In this document: positions 27,877 through 36,476 of the stretch, one piece after another
Numbering within the stretch: position 1 is the stretch's first letter
How the letters are laid out: each line of letters opens with the position of its first letter
Assembly (NCBI RefSeq): GCF_004362825.1
Contig: NZ_SNXZ01000002.1
Span: 1,173,365-1,237,364, forward strand
DNA length: 64,000 nucleotides
Direction of reading: 5' to 3'
DNA from: Labedaea rhizosphaerae
GTDB lineage: Bacteria; Actinomycetota; Actinomycetes; Mycobacteriales; Pseudonocardiaceae
Position numbers and translations under genes: made by a program
Notes under the pieces: model-generated
What the model saw: the letters and a program-made list of their open reading frames with translations, nothing else
What the model was told of the DNA's origin: nothing
Databases searched by the model: none

Positions 27877-29119
27877 TCTGCCACCGCGGCGCTCGCTGCC
27901 GCCGCAAGTCCGCGACAAGATGCTCGTCGACCTGCGCGAGAAGCTGGACGAGAAGCCTCGTCGGTCGAACACGCCGTACGCCGTGGCCGCGGGCGTCGCA
28001 GCCCTGGTTGCGGGCGGCGTCGTGGCCGTGACGACCTTGCAGGGCGGGGGCGACGGCACCGACACCGCGTCGGGCAAGGTCACCGGCAACACGAAGGGCG
28101 TCGAGATCGCCGCCCAGCGTTGCCACGACGCATCGAAGAAGGTCGGCGGGTTCCCGGCGAAGGCAGACTGGCGCGTCGTGGCGCACATCGCGGCTGCCGG
28201 CTACACCGACCTCGCCGTGCGAGTGGGCGACCGCCCGGTGTTCTGCGAGGTGACCGCGACCAGCGTCACGCTCAGCAAGTTCGACGCGCGCCCCGCCTAC
28301 GTGCCCGGCACGAAGACCGGCGTGCTGGTGGAAACGCCGGGCCACGTGCTGGGACTCGTCGTCGACCCCTCCTGGCACGGGATGGACGCCTACGAGGGCG
28401 GCACCACTGGCAACAACAGGGATTCCGGCGGGCCGGACAACCTCGGTTACGGGTCCGGGGACGACATGGTCGTCTGGATGCCGGAGTACCCCTTCGCCAA
28501 GCGGTTCGTGGCGCCGCCGAAGGACAAGCACCCCACCGCCCTTCCCGCTGCCCCGGGCGACAACACGGCGACGGTCCTCGACCGCCCCGGCCACGGGCCG
28601 GCACCGGATCGCACCTCGGCCGCAGGCAAGCTGGTGGCCGCCTGCATCGAACGCGACGCGAAGGCGGGTCACCCCCTCCCCGACCCCGACACCTGGCAGA
28701 CCGGCCCGATGCTCACCGGCGACACCGACGCCATCGTGGTGATCCGGGGCCTCCAGCAGGTGACGACCTGCAGTCGCGAAGGCACCCCCAGCATCGGTCT
28801 GTCGGGCGGCGCGCTGCGCGTGGCCGCACTGCCGAAGGGAAACCGGCCCGCGGTCGCGATCGCAGACCGGCTCCTCGTTCGAAACAACGAGAACCGAGAC
28901 ATCCTGTTCGGCTCGGTTCCGCTGAACGCGGCATCGATGACCGCGGTCACCGGTGAGCACCGAACCGTCACCGCGCAGGTGGCCGACGGCATGTTCATCG
29001 CGGACGCCCGGGCGACGCCCGAGAACTACGACGACTTCACCCCCTACGCGGAGCTCGTGTCCGTGACCGTGAAGGACAAGGACGGCAAGGTGCTCTACCA
29101 GGGCAAGCCAGGCAAGTGA
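27869..29119 (+). CDS. Single-pass membrane protein, probable anti-sigma or sigma-associated factor
   Basis: 416 residues. A short cytoplasmic N-terminus (about 1-32, basic, EKLDEKPRRS) is followed by a transmembrane helix at about 33-54 (AVAAGVAALVAGGVVAVTTL) and a large extracytoplasmic region. It has no recognisable enzyme motif, and no ZAS zinc motif is present in the N-terminus. The 8-bp overlap with the ECF sigma gene and this topology suggest a membrane-bound sensor controlling the sigma factor, but the cytoplasmic part is short for a classical anti-sigma domain. The stop overlaps a second, decayed sigma gene (GTGA). Confidence 0.65.
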   Translation: MIDLPPRRSLPPQVRDKMLVDLREKLDEKPRRSNTPYAVAAGVAALVAGGVVAVTTLQGGGDGTDTASGKVTGNTKGVEIAAQRCHDASKKVGGFPAKADWRVVAHIAAAGYTDLAVRVGDRPVFCEVTATSVTLSKFDARPAYVPGTKTGVLVETPGHVLGLVVDPSWHGMDAYEGGTTGNNRDSGGPDNLGYGSGDDMVVWMPEYPFAKRFVAPPKDKHPTALPAAPGDNTATVLDRPGHGPAPDRTSAAGKLVAACIERDAKAGHPLPDPDTWQTGPMLTGDTDAIVVIRGLQQVTTCSREGTPSIGLSGGALRVAALPKGNRPAVAIADRLLVRNNENRDILFGSVPLNAASMTAVTGEHRTVTAQVADGMFIADARATPENYDDFTPYAELVSVTVKDKDGKVLYQGKPGK

Positions 29120-29613
29120 CCGGCCTCAGCTCCGAGGAGACCGATCCTGCAGCCCGCGACCACATCGCCGTGGAGATCCTGTTCGAACGGCACGCCGACC
29201 AGGTCTGGAACCACGGCTACCGCTTGACCGGCACGTGGGCCAGGCCCAGGACCTCCTGATCGCGACGTTCGCGCGGGCTTGGAGCAAGACCGGCGAGATC
29301 CGTCTCGTCCGCGACGACGCACTGCCCTGGCTGTACGCCACCGCGGGCGACATCGCCCGGTCCCGGTGGTTGGGTCGCATGCCGCCCGGGGCCACCAAGG
29401 AGAACCTGCGCACGCGGAAGGTCGCCGAGGCCGTCCGGGCGCTGCCCGGGCCCGAAGTGGAGGTCGCCGAGCTGTGCCTGCTCGGCGGGCCTCGCCCTCG
29501 GCGATGTCGCGGCACTGTTGGACCTGACCGAGTCCGACGCTCAGTCCCTCTTGTCCCGGGCCGAGTCGCGACTGCGCTCTCCCCAGGAAAGTCCTCAGGA
29601 AAGGAATCGATGA
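29116..29613 (+). pseudogene. Decayed second ECF sigma factor gene
   Basis: Translating from GTG 29116 gives LFERHADQVWNHGYRLTGTW, clearly related to region 2 of the sigma factor at 27301, then a stop. A 1-nt loss near 29240 moves the rest to another frame (LLIATFARAWSKTGEIRLVR, VRALPGPEVEVAELCLLGG). A second 1-nt loss near 29488 moves region 4 (LALGDVAALLDLTESDAQSL) to a third frame, which ends at 29613. A tiny leftover ORF MTDRDH (29610-29630) overlaps its stop exactly as the membrane partner overlaps the intact sigma gene. So a duplicated sigma/partner pair has been lost here. Confidence 0.85.
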
Positions 29614-29626
29614 CCGACCGCGACCA

Positions 29627-31636
29627 CTAGATCAGCTCCAGCGGATCGAGCCGGACCCGGACCGGGTCCGGCTCTTTTCGTGCCGTGCGCACCGATTGGG
29701 CCGCGGCGAGAGCGGCGGCCAGTGCCTTTCCCTGAGCGCGGGGGACGCGCACCAGTGCGCGTTCCTTGCCGTCCGGGTCGCCTTCGATCGGGACCGGGCC
29801 GAGGACCTCGCCGGTGTCGGGGAGTTCCAGTTCGTCGAGCACCGCGGCCAGCGCGTCGGGGCTGCCGTCGATCGAGGCCATGCGCACCGCCGGCGGAAAG
29901 CCCAACTCCGTGCGGCCGGCCAATTCCAGGCCCGCGTGCCACGCCGGGTCCCAGCGGACCAGGGCCTGCACGGTGGGGATCGACGACTCGGCGATCACCA
30001 CCACCCGGCCGCCCTCGCCCGCGGGCTTGGCCAGCGCGGCCGCCGACATCCAGCGGCGCAGCGTCTCCTCCGACGCACGCAGGTCGGGCCGGCCGAGCAA
30101 CGCCCACCCGTCCAGCAGCAGGACCGCGCCGTAGCCGCCTTCGGCCACCGGCTCGGCGCCCGGGGTGGCCACCACCAACGCCGGTTCCGCGTCCACTGTG
30201 GACAACACCTCGCCCGCGCCGGAAGTCCGCACGGGCACACCGGAAAACGCCCGGCCCAGTTCCTCCGCGGTCCGCTTGTCGCCGACCACGACGGCCCGCA
30301 ACCGCCGCGAACCGCAAGTGGCACAACGAAAAGCCGCCTCCGTGACGCCGCACCACCGGCACCTCGGCAGCCGCGCCTCACCGCCGCTGACCGGCAACGC
30401 CAGCGGACCCGCGCACCGGCGGCACCGCGCGGGCGCCCGGCACTGCGCGCAGGACAACGACGGCACATACCCGCGGCGGGGCACCTGGACAAGCACCGGC
30501 GCCCCGGCCTTGAGGGCGGCCCGCGCGGCGTCGAAGGCCATCGAGGGCAGGCGGGCAGCGTGGGCGGCGGGGTCGCGGGCGAGCTGCCCGTCGTGCTCGC
30601 CGACCGAGGTGACCCGGGGCATGGTGGCGCGCACCGCGTCACGGCCGGCGTCGATCGGGTGGGCCCAGCCGGTGTCGACCAGCAACTGGGCTTCGGCGGT
30701 CCGGGCGAACCCGGCGACGACCAGCGCCGCGCCGGTCTGGTGGGCGCGCTGGACCAGCACGTCGCGCACGTGCGGGTAGGGCGCGCGCTGGTCGGCGTGC
30801 AGGTCGTCACCGTCGTCCCAGACCACGAGCAGCCCGGGGTCGGCCACCGGCGCGAACGCGGTCGCGCGGGTGCCGATGACGATGCGTGCCGTGCCCCGTT
30901 CGGCGGCGAGCCAGGCCCGGTAGCGCCGCGCCGGGCCGAGATCGGCGGAGAGCGCGACCACGGCGTCCTTGCCGGCGAGGCGTTCGCAGGCGTCGCGCAG
31001 GCGGGCGAGGTCGCGGTGGTCGGGCACCACGAGCACGCTCCCCCGGCCCTCGGCGGCCACGGTCGCGGCCAGCTCGGCCAGGCGCGTCGGCCAGTCCTCG
31101 CCGGGCAACGCCTGCCAGACGGCGTGCGCGTTACGACCGGCCTTGAGGGCATCGAGGAAGGCCGGGCCGCGGGCGTAGCGCTGCCAGCCGGTCGAGTCGG
31201 GCGGCTCGTTGCGTTCTGGCGGTGGGGCGGGCTCCTCGCTCTCGACTTTGGCGTGCCGTGGCGGAATCGCGAGCCGCAGCACGTCGATCATGGCGCCTGC
31301 GTAGCGATCGGCGACCGCGCGGGCGAGAGCGGCCAGCTCGGGACCGAGGACCGGCTCGGGCGAGGTGACGCGTTCCAGGAAGGCCAGGCGGCCGGTGTGC
31401 TCGGACGTCTCGGCCCGCTCGACCACGAACCCGTCGACCAACTGGCCCGCGAACCGCACCCGCGCCCGGCAGCCGGGCACCGCCGTCTCCTCGAACTCGA
31501 CCGGCACCTGGTAGTCGAAGAGCCGGTCGAGGTGGGCGAGCGGGACATCCACGCACACGCGCGCGATCGGCCGGGTGGCCGCGGGAGTGCGCTGGCCCCG
31601 GCCGGGCTTGCCGGACTTCGGCACCGCGCGGGTCAC
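29627..31636 (-). CDS. priA: Replication restart protein PriA, helicase-deficient actinobacterial type
   Basis: 669 residues. N-terminal 3'-DNA-binding domain (RVCVDVPLAHLDRLFDYQVP; VPGCRARVRFAGQLVDGFVV). The zinc region has eight Cys in CAQCRAPARCRRC and CRWCGVTEAAFRCATCG, as in PriA. The ATPase motifs are absent: the Walker A place reads ALPGEDWPTRL and the DExH place reads VWDDGDD. This is known for actinobacterial PriA, which likely acts as a primosome scaffold. GTG 31636 is preferred since a TAGACC box lies 7 nt upstream. Its stop codon interlocks with that of the MTDRDH remnant (CTAG). Confidence 0.92.
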   Translation of the reverse strand: MTRAVPKSGKPGRGQRTPAATRPIARVCVDVPLAHLDRLFDYQVPVEFEETAVPGCRARVRFAGQLVDGFVVERAETSEHTGRLAFLERVTSPEPVLGPELAALARAVADRYAGAMIDVLRLAIPPRHAKVESEEPAPPPERNEPPDSTGWQRYARGPAFLDALKAGRNAHAVWQALPGEDWPTRLAELAATVAAEGRGSVLVVPDHRDLARLRDACERLAGKDAVVALSADLGPARRYRAWLAAERGTARIVIGTRATAFAPVADPGLLVVWDDGDDLHADQRAPYPHVRDVLVQRAHQTGAALVVAGFARTAEAQLLVDTGWAHPIDAGRDAVRATMPRVTSVGEHDGQLARDPAAHAARLPSMAFDAARAALKAGAPVLVQVPRRGYVPSLSCAQCRAPARCRRCAGPLALPVSGGEARLPRCRWCGVTEAAFRCATCGSRRLRAVVVGDKRTAEELGRAFSGVPVRTSGAGEVLSTVDAEPALVVATPGAEPVAEGGYGAVLLLDGWALLGRPDLRASEETLRRWMSAAALAKPAGEGGRVVVIAESSIPTVQALVRWDPAWHAGLELAGRTELGFPPAVRMASIDGSPDALAAVLDELELPDTGEVLGPVPIEGDPDGKERALVRVPRAQGKALAAALAAAQSVRTARKEPDPVRVRLDPLELI

Positions 31637-31643
31637 AGACCCT

Positions 31644-31649
31644 GGTCTA
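31644..31649 (-). promoter_or_regulatory. -10 box (TAGACC), probable leaderless start of priA
   Basis: TAGACC on the minus strand, 7 nt before GTG 31636. Confidence 0.45.
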
Positions 31650-31703
31650 CCAGAGGACGCCGACGGACACGTGCGGTACCGGCTCCGCGCAAGCACCCAC
31701 GAC

Positions 31704-31856
31704 GCGTGTCCCCCGTTCCGGCCGGGTGTGTCCCCTGCTCCGGCCGGGTGTGTCCCCCGCTCCGGCCGGGTGTGTCCCCGTTTCAGCCGGGCGTGTCCCC
31801 CGTTTCAGCCGGGTGTGTTCCACGTTCGCGCAGGGTGTGTTGCACGTTGGGTTCGT
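31704..31856 (+). repeat. 22-bp tandem repeat array B (7 units)
   Basis: Units begin at 31704, 31726, 31748, 31770, 31791, 31813 and 31835; one unit is 21 bp, the rest 22. The best units read GTGTGTCCCCCGCTCCGGCC plus GG. It lies just upstream of priA, antisense to it, in a 600-bp stretch without genes (31637-32237) that also holds a hairpin element and array C. Confidence 0.9.
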
Positions 31857-31861
31857 GTGGG

Positions 31862-31983
31862 GTGGGTTCTGTTTGACACGGGGACCCCCACGACGGCCCT
31901 CGCGGGCGCTAAAACGGGCAGGGGTGAGGCGCCCGCACCGCGCGAGTTCAGGGCCGTCGTGCCCCGTGTAAAACCGAACCCAC
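31862..31983. repeat. 122-bp MITE-like inverted-repeat element
   Basis: The two ends are near-perfect inverted copies: GTGGGTTC-x-GTTT-x-ACACGGGG at 31862-31883 and again, read backward, at 31983-31962. The inner arms CACGACGGCCCT and CGGGCGC continue the stem. The left arm has a 5-bp ACCCC insertion and the right a bulge of about 9 bases. The loop is about 19 nt (TAAAACGGGCAGGGGTGAG). No ORF. It is placed exactly between repeat arrays B and C. Confidence 0.8.
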
Positions 31984-32062
31984 TAGCCGCGGTTGGATGC
32001 GGCTTGGTCTCGGGGTGAGCGACGGATTTCGGGGCAAACAAACGCGACTCCGCGTTCGGCGC

Positions 32063-32084
32063 GCGTGTCCCACGTTCGCGGCGG
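32063..32084 (+). repeat. Single 22-bp repeat unit facing array C
   Basis: One isolated unit (GCGTGTCCCACGTTCGCGGC plus GG) of the same family as arrays A to D, in plus orientation, 36 bp before array C, which is inverted relative to it. Confidence 0.7.
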
Positions 32085-32120
32085 GGCCAGGCCCGAGGGG
32101 TGCAGATTTGTAGGACTCAC

Positions 32121-32230
32121 CTGTCGTGAGTGGGGGACACACCCGGCCGGAACGAGGGACACACCCTGCGGGAGCGGGGGACACACCCGGTCGGAGCGGG
32201 GGACACGCCCGACGGGAACGTGGGACACGC
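32121..32230 (-). repeat. 22-bp tandem repeat array C (5 units, inverted)
   Basis: Five exact 22-bp steps; the GGACAC cores on the plus strand are at 32135, 32157, 32179, 32201 and 32223. The repeat reads GTGTCC on the minus strand, opposite to arrays A, B and D on the plus strand. It ends 7 bp before the DUF5313 stop, so it is in the 3' untranslated region of that gene. Confidence 0.9.
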
Positions 32231-32237
32231 CCGGGGG

Positions 32238-32630
32238 TTACTCGTGGTACTTGGCGTTGCCGCGGTAGCGGGCGGCGTAGCGGGCGACGACTAGGCGCCG
32301 GTCGGGCATCGGGATCTCCTCGCGGATGGCCCGGGCGAGCCCCGCCGGGTAGCCGTGCTTGACCACCCGGCGCTCGGAGGCGTCCTCCGTGAACAACAGC
32401 GACAGGAAGATCGACAACGACACCGCCAGGGCGAACGCCCACCAGCGCACGTCCCACTCCAGCGGCAGCAGGAGCACGACAAACCACAGGGGCTGCTGCG
32501 CGATCACCCGTGCCAGGTGCCGGAACACCCACGTGCGGCACGTCAGGTCGTTCAGCACCCACTCCCGGCACCGCTCCGGCAGCTTGCCGCCGTAGGCGTA
32601 CCAGAGCCAGCGGAACGGGCCAGGACGCAT
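32238..32630 (-). CDS. DUF5313 family membrane protein
   Basis: 130 residues. N-terminus MRPGPFRWLWYAYGGKLPER and WVLNDLTCRTWVFRHLARV are characteristic of DUF5313 of Actinomycetes. Two membrane helices follow (PLWFVVLLLPLEW; WWAFALAVSLSIFLSLLF), then a basic cytoplasmic tail. Function unknown. ATG 32630 has a TAGCCT box 7 nt upstream, so the mRNA is probably leaderless. It sits between priA and metK and is followed by array C. Confidence 0.88.
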   Translation of the reverse strand: MRPGPFRWLWYAYGGKLPERCREWVLNDLTCRTWVFRHLARVIAQQPLWFVVLLLPLEWDVRWWAFALAVSLSIFLSLLFTEDASERRVVKHGYPAGLARAIREEIPMPDRRLVVARYAARYRGNAKYHE

Positions 32631-32637
32631 TCGACCA

Positions 32638-32643
32638 AGGCTA
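32638..32643 (-). promoter_or_regulatory. -10 box (TAGCCT), leaderless start of DUF5313 gene
   Basis: TAGCCT on the minus strand, 7 nt before ATG 32630. Confidence 0.5.
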
Positions 32644-32663
32644 GTTGGTCACCGCGCGAGTGG

Positions 32664-33869
<1,206 letters not shown>

Positions 33870-33903
33870 GACAAATCCTCGCTCGGCTGGGTGGATGGCA
33901 CTT

Positions 33904-35139
33904 TCAGCGTACTGACGTCGCACCGTGGTTGCGTAGCGCTACAACGGCGTCCCACACCTCGGTAGCCAACCGTGCCTTGGACCCCAACTCAATCGGCCGT
34001 TCGGCGCCGTCGGCGGCCAGCAACCAGCCCGCGTTGTCCTCCACCTCGAACGCCTTGCCGTCGCCGACCGCGTTGACGACCAGCAGGTCGCAGCCCTTGC
34101 GGGCCAGCTTGGCGCGGCCGTGGGTGAGCACGTCACCGCTGGCGTCGCCGGTCTCGGCGGCGAATCCGACGATCGTCTGACCCGCCGCCCGTTTGGCCAC
34201 CAGTTCGGCCAGGATGTCCGGATTGCGGGTGAGCGCGACCGGGTCCGGATCGTGATCGGTCTTCTTGATTTTGTGCTCGGTGACCTGAGTCGGCCGGAAG
34301 TCGGCGACGGCGGCGGCCATCACGACCACGTCGGCGTCCGCGGCCGCGTCGAGCACGCCACTGCGCAGCTCCTCCGCGGTCCCGGCGTGCACCAGATCGA
34401 CGCCGGCCGGGTCGGGGATGGCCACGGTGTGCGCGGCCACCAGCGTCACGCGGGCGCCCCGCTGGGCGGCCACCCGCGCCAGCGCGTAGCCCTGCTTGCC
34501 CGACGAGCGGTTGCCCAGGTAGCGCACCGGGTCGAGCGGCTCGCGGGTGCCACCGGCCGACACGACGACGTGCAGCCCCTCGAGGTCGCGGGGCAGCCCG
34601 TCTGGGCGCTCCAGCATCAGCCGGGCCAGGTCGACGAGCTCGGCCGGGTCGGCGAGCCGGCCCTTGCCGGTGTCCTTGCCGGTGAGGCGGCCGCTGGACG
34701 GTTCGAGGACCACCGTGCCTCGCGAACGCAGCGTCGCCACGTTGGCCCTGGTCGCCGCGTGCTCCCACATCTCGGTGTGCATCGCGGGCGCCAGCACGAC
34801 GGGGCACCGCGCGGTGAGCAGCGTGCTGGTGAGCAGGTCGTCGGCCAGGCCGTGCGCGGCCTTGGCGATCAGGTCCGCGGTGGCCGGGACGACCAGCACC
34901 AGGTCGGCCTCCTGGCCGATCCGGACGTGCGGGACCTCGGGCACGTCGGCGAACACCGTGGTGTGCACCGGCTGCCCGGACAACGCCTCGAACGTCGCGG
35001 CGCCGACGAAGTGCAGTGCCGCCGCGGTGGGCAGCACGCGAACCTCGTGCCCGCTCTCGGTGAGCCTGCGCAGGACCTCGCAGGCCTTGTAGGCGGCGAT
35101 CCCGCCGCCCACGCCCAAAACGACCTTGGGTTTGCTCAC
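33904..35139 (-). CDS. coaBC: Bifunctional phosphopantothenoylcysteine decarboxylase/synthetase
   Basis: 411 residues. The CoaC half has [20 protein letters not shown] with the active-site region, [20 protein letters not shown] and [14 protein letters not shown] (the PxMNxxMW motif with His in place of Asn, as in mycobacteria). The CoaB half has [30 protein letters not shown] and the Lys of KIKK. It performs two steps of coenzyme A synthesis. GTG start 35139, 18 bp after rpoZ. Confidence 0.96.
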   Translation of the reverse strand: MSKPKVVLGVGGGIAAYKACEVLRRLTESGHEVRVLPTAAALHFVGAATFEALSGQPVHTTVFADVPEVPHVRIGQEADLVLVVPATADLIAKAAHGLADDLLTSTLLTARCPVVLAPAMHTEMWEHAATRANVATLRSRGTVVLEPSSGRLTGKDTGKGRLADPAELVDLARLMLERPDGLPRDLEGLHVVVSAGGTREPLDPVRYLGNRSSGKQGYALARVAAQRGARVTLVAAHTVAIPDPAGVDLVHAGTAEELRSGVLDAAADADVVVMAAAVADFRPTQVTEHKIKKTDHDPDPVALTRNPDILAELVAKRAAGQTIVGFAAETGDASGDVLTHGRAKLARKGCDLLVVNAVGDGKAFEVEDNAGWLLAADGAERPIELGSKARLATEVWDAVVALRNHGATSVR

Positions 35140-35157
35140 CTGGTCATCGTGCCAGGA

Positions 35158-35433
35158 TCACTCGCCCTCGGTGTGCTCGAGCAGACCGGAGTGGATCTCG
35201 CGCATCGCGATCGACAGCGGCTTCTCGCGCGGGCCCGGCTCGACCAGCGGGCCGACGTACTCCAGCAGGCCCTCGCCCAGCTGGGCGTAGTAGTCGTTGA
35301 TCTGACGCGCGCGCTTGGCCGCGTAGATGACCAGCGCGTACTTCGAGCTGACCTTGTCCAGCAGGTCGTCGATCGGCGGGTTGGTGATGCCGAGGTTGGA
35401 CGCGTCGATGCCAAGCTGGGAGGGGGTGCTCAC
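35158..35433 (-). CDS. rpoZ: RNA polymerase omega subunit
   Basis: 91 residues. Family core [63 protein letters not shown] 35433 has AGGAG 9 nt upstream and overlaps the gmk stop as GTGA. Small RNAP assembly subunit, in its usual gmk-rpoZ-coaBC order. Confidence 0.95.
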   Translation of the reverse strand: MSTPSQLGIDASNLGITNPPIDDLLDKVSSKYALVIYAAKRARQINDYYAQLGEGLLEYVGPLVEPGPREKPLSIAMREIHSGLLEHTEGE

Positions 35434-36062
35434 TCGGTGTGCTCCTGAACGTTCAGAGAAGAAGAGGCGGTACCAACCACCAAGGTTAGCAACTCCCGCG
35501 CGGCCCGGTTGAGGTCGTCGTTCACCACGACCACGTCGAACTCGTCCTCGGCCGCCAGTTCCTCCTTGGCGACGGCGAGCCGGCGGGCCACCTTGGCCGG
35601 GTCCTCGGTGCCGCGGCCGGTCAGCCGGTCGACCAGCTCCTGCCACGACGGGGGCACCAGCATCACCAGCTGCGCGTCGGGCATCGACCGGCGGATCTGG
35701 CGCGCACCCTGCAGTTCGATCTCCAGCACGGCGGGCCGGCCATCGGCGAGCGCGCGCTCGATCGGCTCACGCGGGGTGCCGTAGTTGTTGCCCGCGTAGT
35801 GCGCGTGCTCGAGCAATTCCTTGTGCTCGACCATCTCGTCGTAACGGGCCTGGTCGATGAAGTGGTAGTGGTCGCCGTGCGCCTCGCCGGGGCGCGGCGC
35901 GCGGGTCGTGACGGAAACGCTCAGATAAATGTTCGGGTCCAACCGGCACAGCTCGCGGACGACAGTCGACTTGCCGACGCCGGATGGACCCGACACGACA
36001 GTGAGCCGGGGCCGGACGTTGCCGCCCGGCCCCGGCTCACCGCTTGTGATTCCGTTGTTCAT
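35430..36062 (-). CDS. gmk: Guanylate kinase
   Basis: 210 residues. P-loop [19 protein letters not shown]-binding [40 protein letters not shown]. It phosphorylates GMP to GDP. ATG 36062 overlaps the mihF stop (ATGA), so it is co-translated with mihF. The N-terminus is about 15 residues longer than E. coli Gmk before the P-loop, which is common in actinobacteria. Confidence 0.96.
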   Translation of the reverse strand: MNNGITSGEPGPGGNVRPRLTVVSGPSGVGKSTVVRELCRLDPNIYLSVSVTTRAPRPGEAHGDHYHFIDQARYDEMVEHKELLEHAHYAGNNYGTPREPIERALADGRPAVLEIELQGARQIRRSMPDAQLVMLVPPSWQELVDRLTGRGTEDPAKVARRLAVAKEELAAEDEFDVVVVNDDLNRAARELLTLVVGTASSSLNVQEHTE

Positions 36063-36376
36063 TCGCCGCCGAATTCGGCGAGCAGCGCCTTGCGCTGGCG
36101 CTCGCCGAGACCGCGCAAACGGCGGCTGGGGGCGATTTCGAGGCGCTCGATGATTTGCTGGGCGCGCACCTTGCCGACGCCCGGGAGGGCCTCGAGAAGC
36201 GCGGTGACCTTCATCTTGCCCAGAACCTCGTCGCTGTCGGACTGGGTCAGCACCTCTTTGAGGGTGGTGCCGCCTCGCTTCAGGCGCTCCTTGAGCTCGG
36301 CGCGCGCGCGACGGGCGGCAGCCGCCTTCTCCAGCGCTGCGGCCCGCTGCTCCTCGGTCAGCTGGGGAAGGGCCAC
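36059..36376 (-). CDS. mihF: Integration host factor, actinobacterial type
   Basis: 105 residues. [20 protein letters not shown], then a helical basic region and the helix-two-turn-helix ([40 protein letters not shown]). It is a nucleoid-associated DNA-bending protein needed for normal growth and development. GTG 36376 has GGAGG 7 nt upstream. It has its own promoter at 36435-36463, because an ankyrin gene separates it from pyrF. Confidence 0.96.
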   Translation of the reverse strand: MALPQLTEEQRAAALEKAAAARRARAELKERLKRGGTTLKEVLTQSDSDEVLGKMKVTALLEALPGVGKVRAQQIIERLEIAPSRRLRGLGERQRKALLAEFGGE

Positions 36377-36434
36377 GATTTCCTCCGGTGGGGTGGGGTT
36401 TTCTGGATCGGTGCCGCGACGTTACCGACTTCCG

Positions 36435-36463
36435 ATGCCACAGGACAACGCGGGTCCCGTCAA
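36435..36463 (-). promoter_or_regulatory. Promoter of mihF-gmk-rpoZ (TTGACG - 17 bp - TGGCAT)
   Basis: On the minus strand TTGACG (36463-36458) and TGGCAT (36440-36435) are 17 bp apart, followed by a leader of about 50 nt and the GGAGG of mihF. This is a good sigma-70/HrdB-like promoter in the only gap able to hold it. Confidence 0.65.
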
Positions 36464-36476
36464 TTGCGCAGCGTAA

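Noticed and set aside
29595-30362. Alternative reverse-strand frame rich in Gly/Arg inside priA
   Set aside because: Out-of-frame shadow of the PriA C-terminus.
31857-32120. Small RNA gene or tRNA in the 600-bp gap between priA and DUF5313
   Set aside because: No cloverleaf or promoter-terminator pair seen; the gap is explained by arrays B and C, a lone unit and the hairpin, with the remainder featureless.
33870-33903. SAM riboswitch before metK
   Set aside because: The 34-bp gap is too short and has no kink-turn or pseudoknot pattern.
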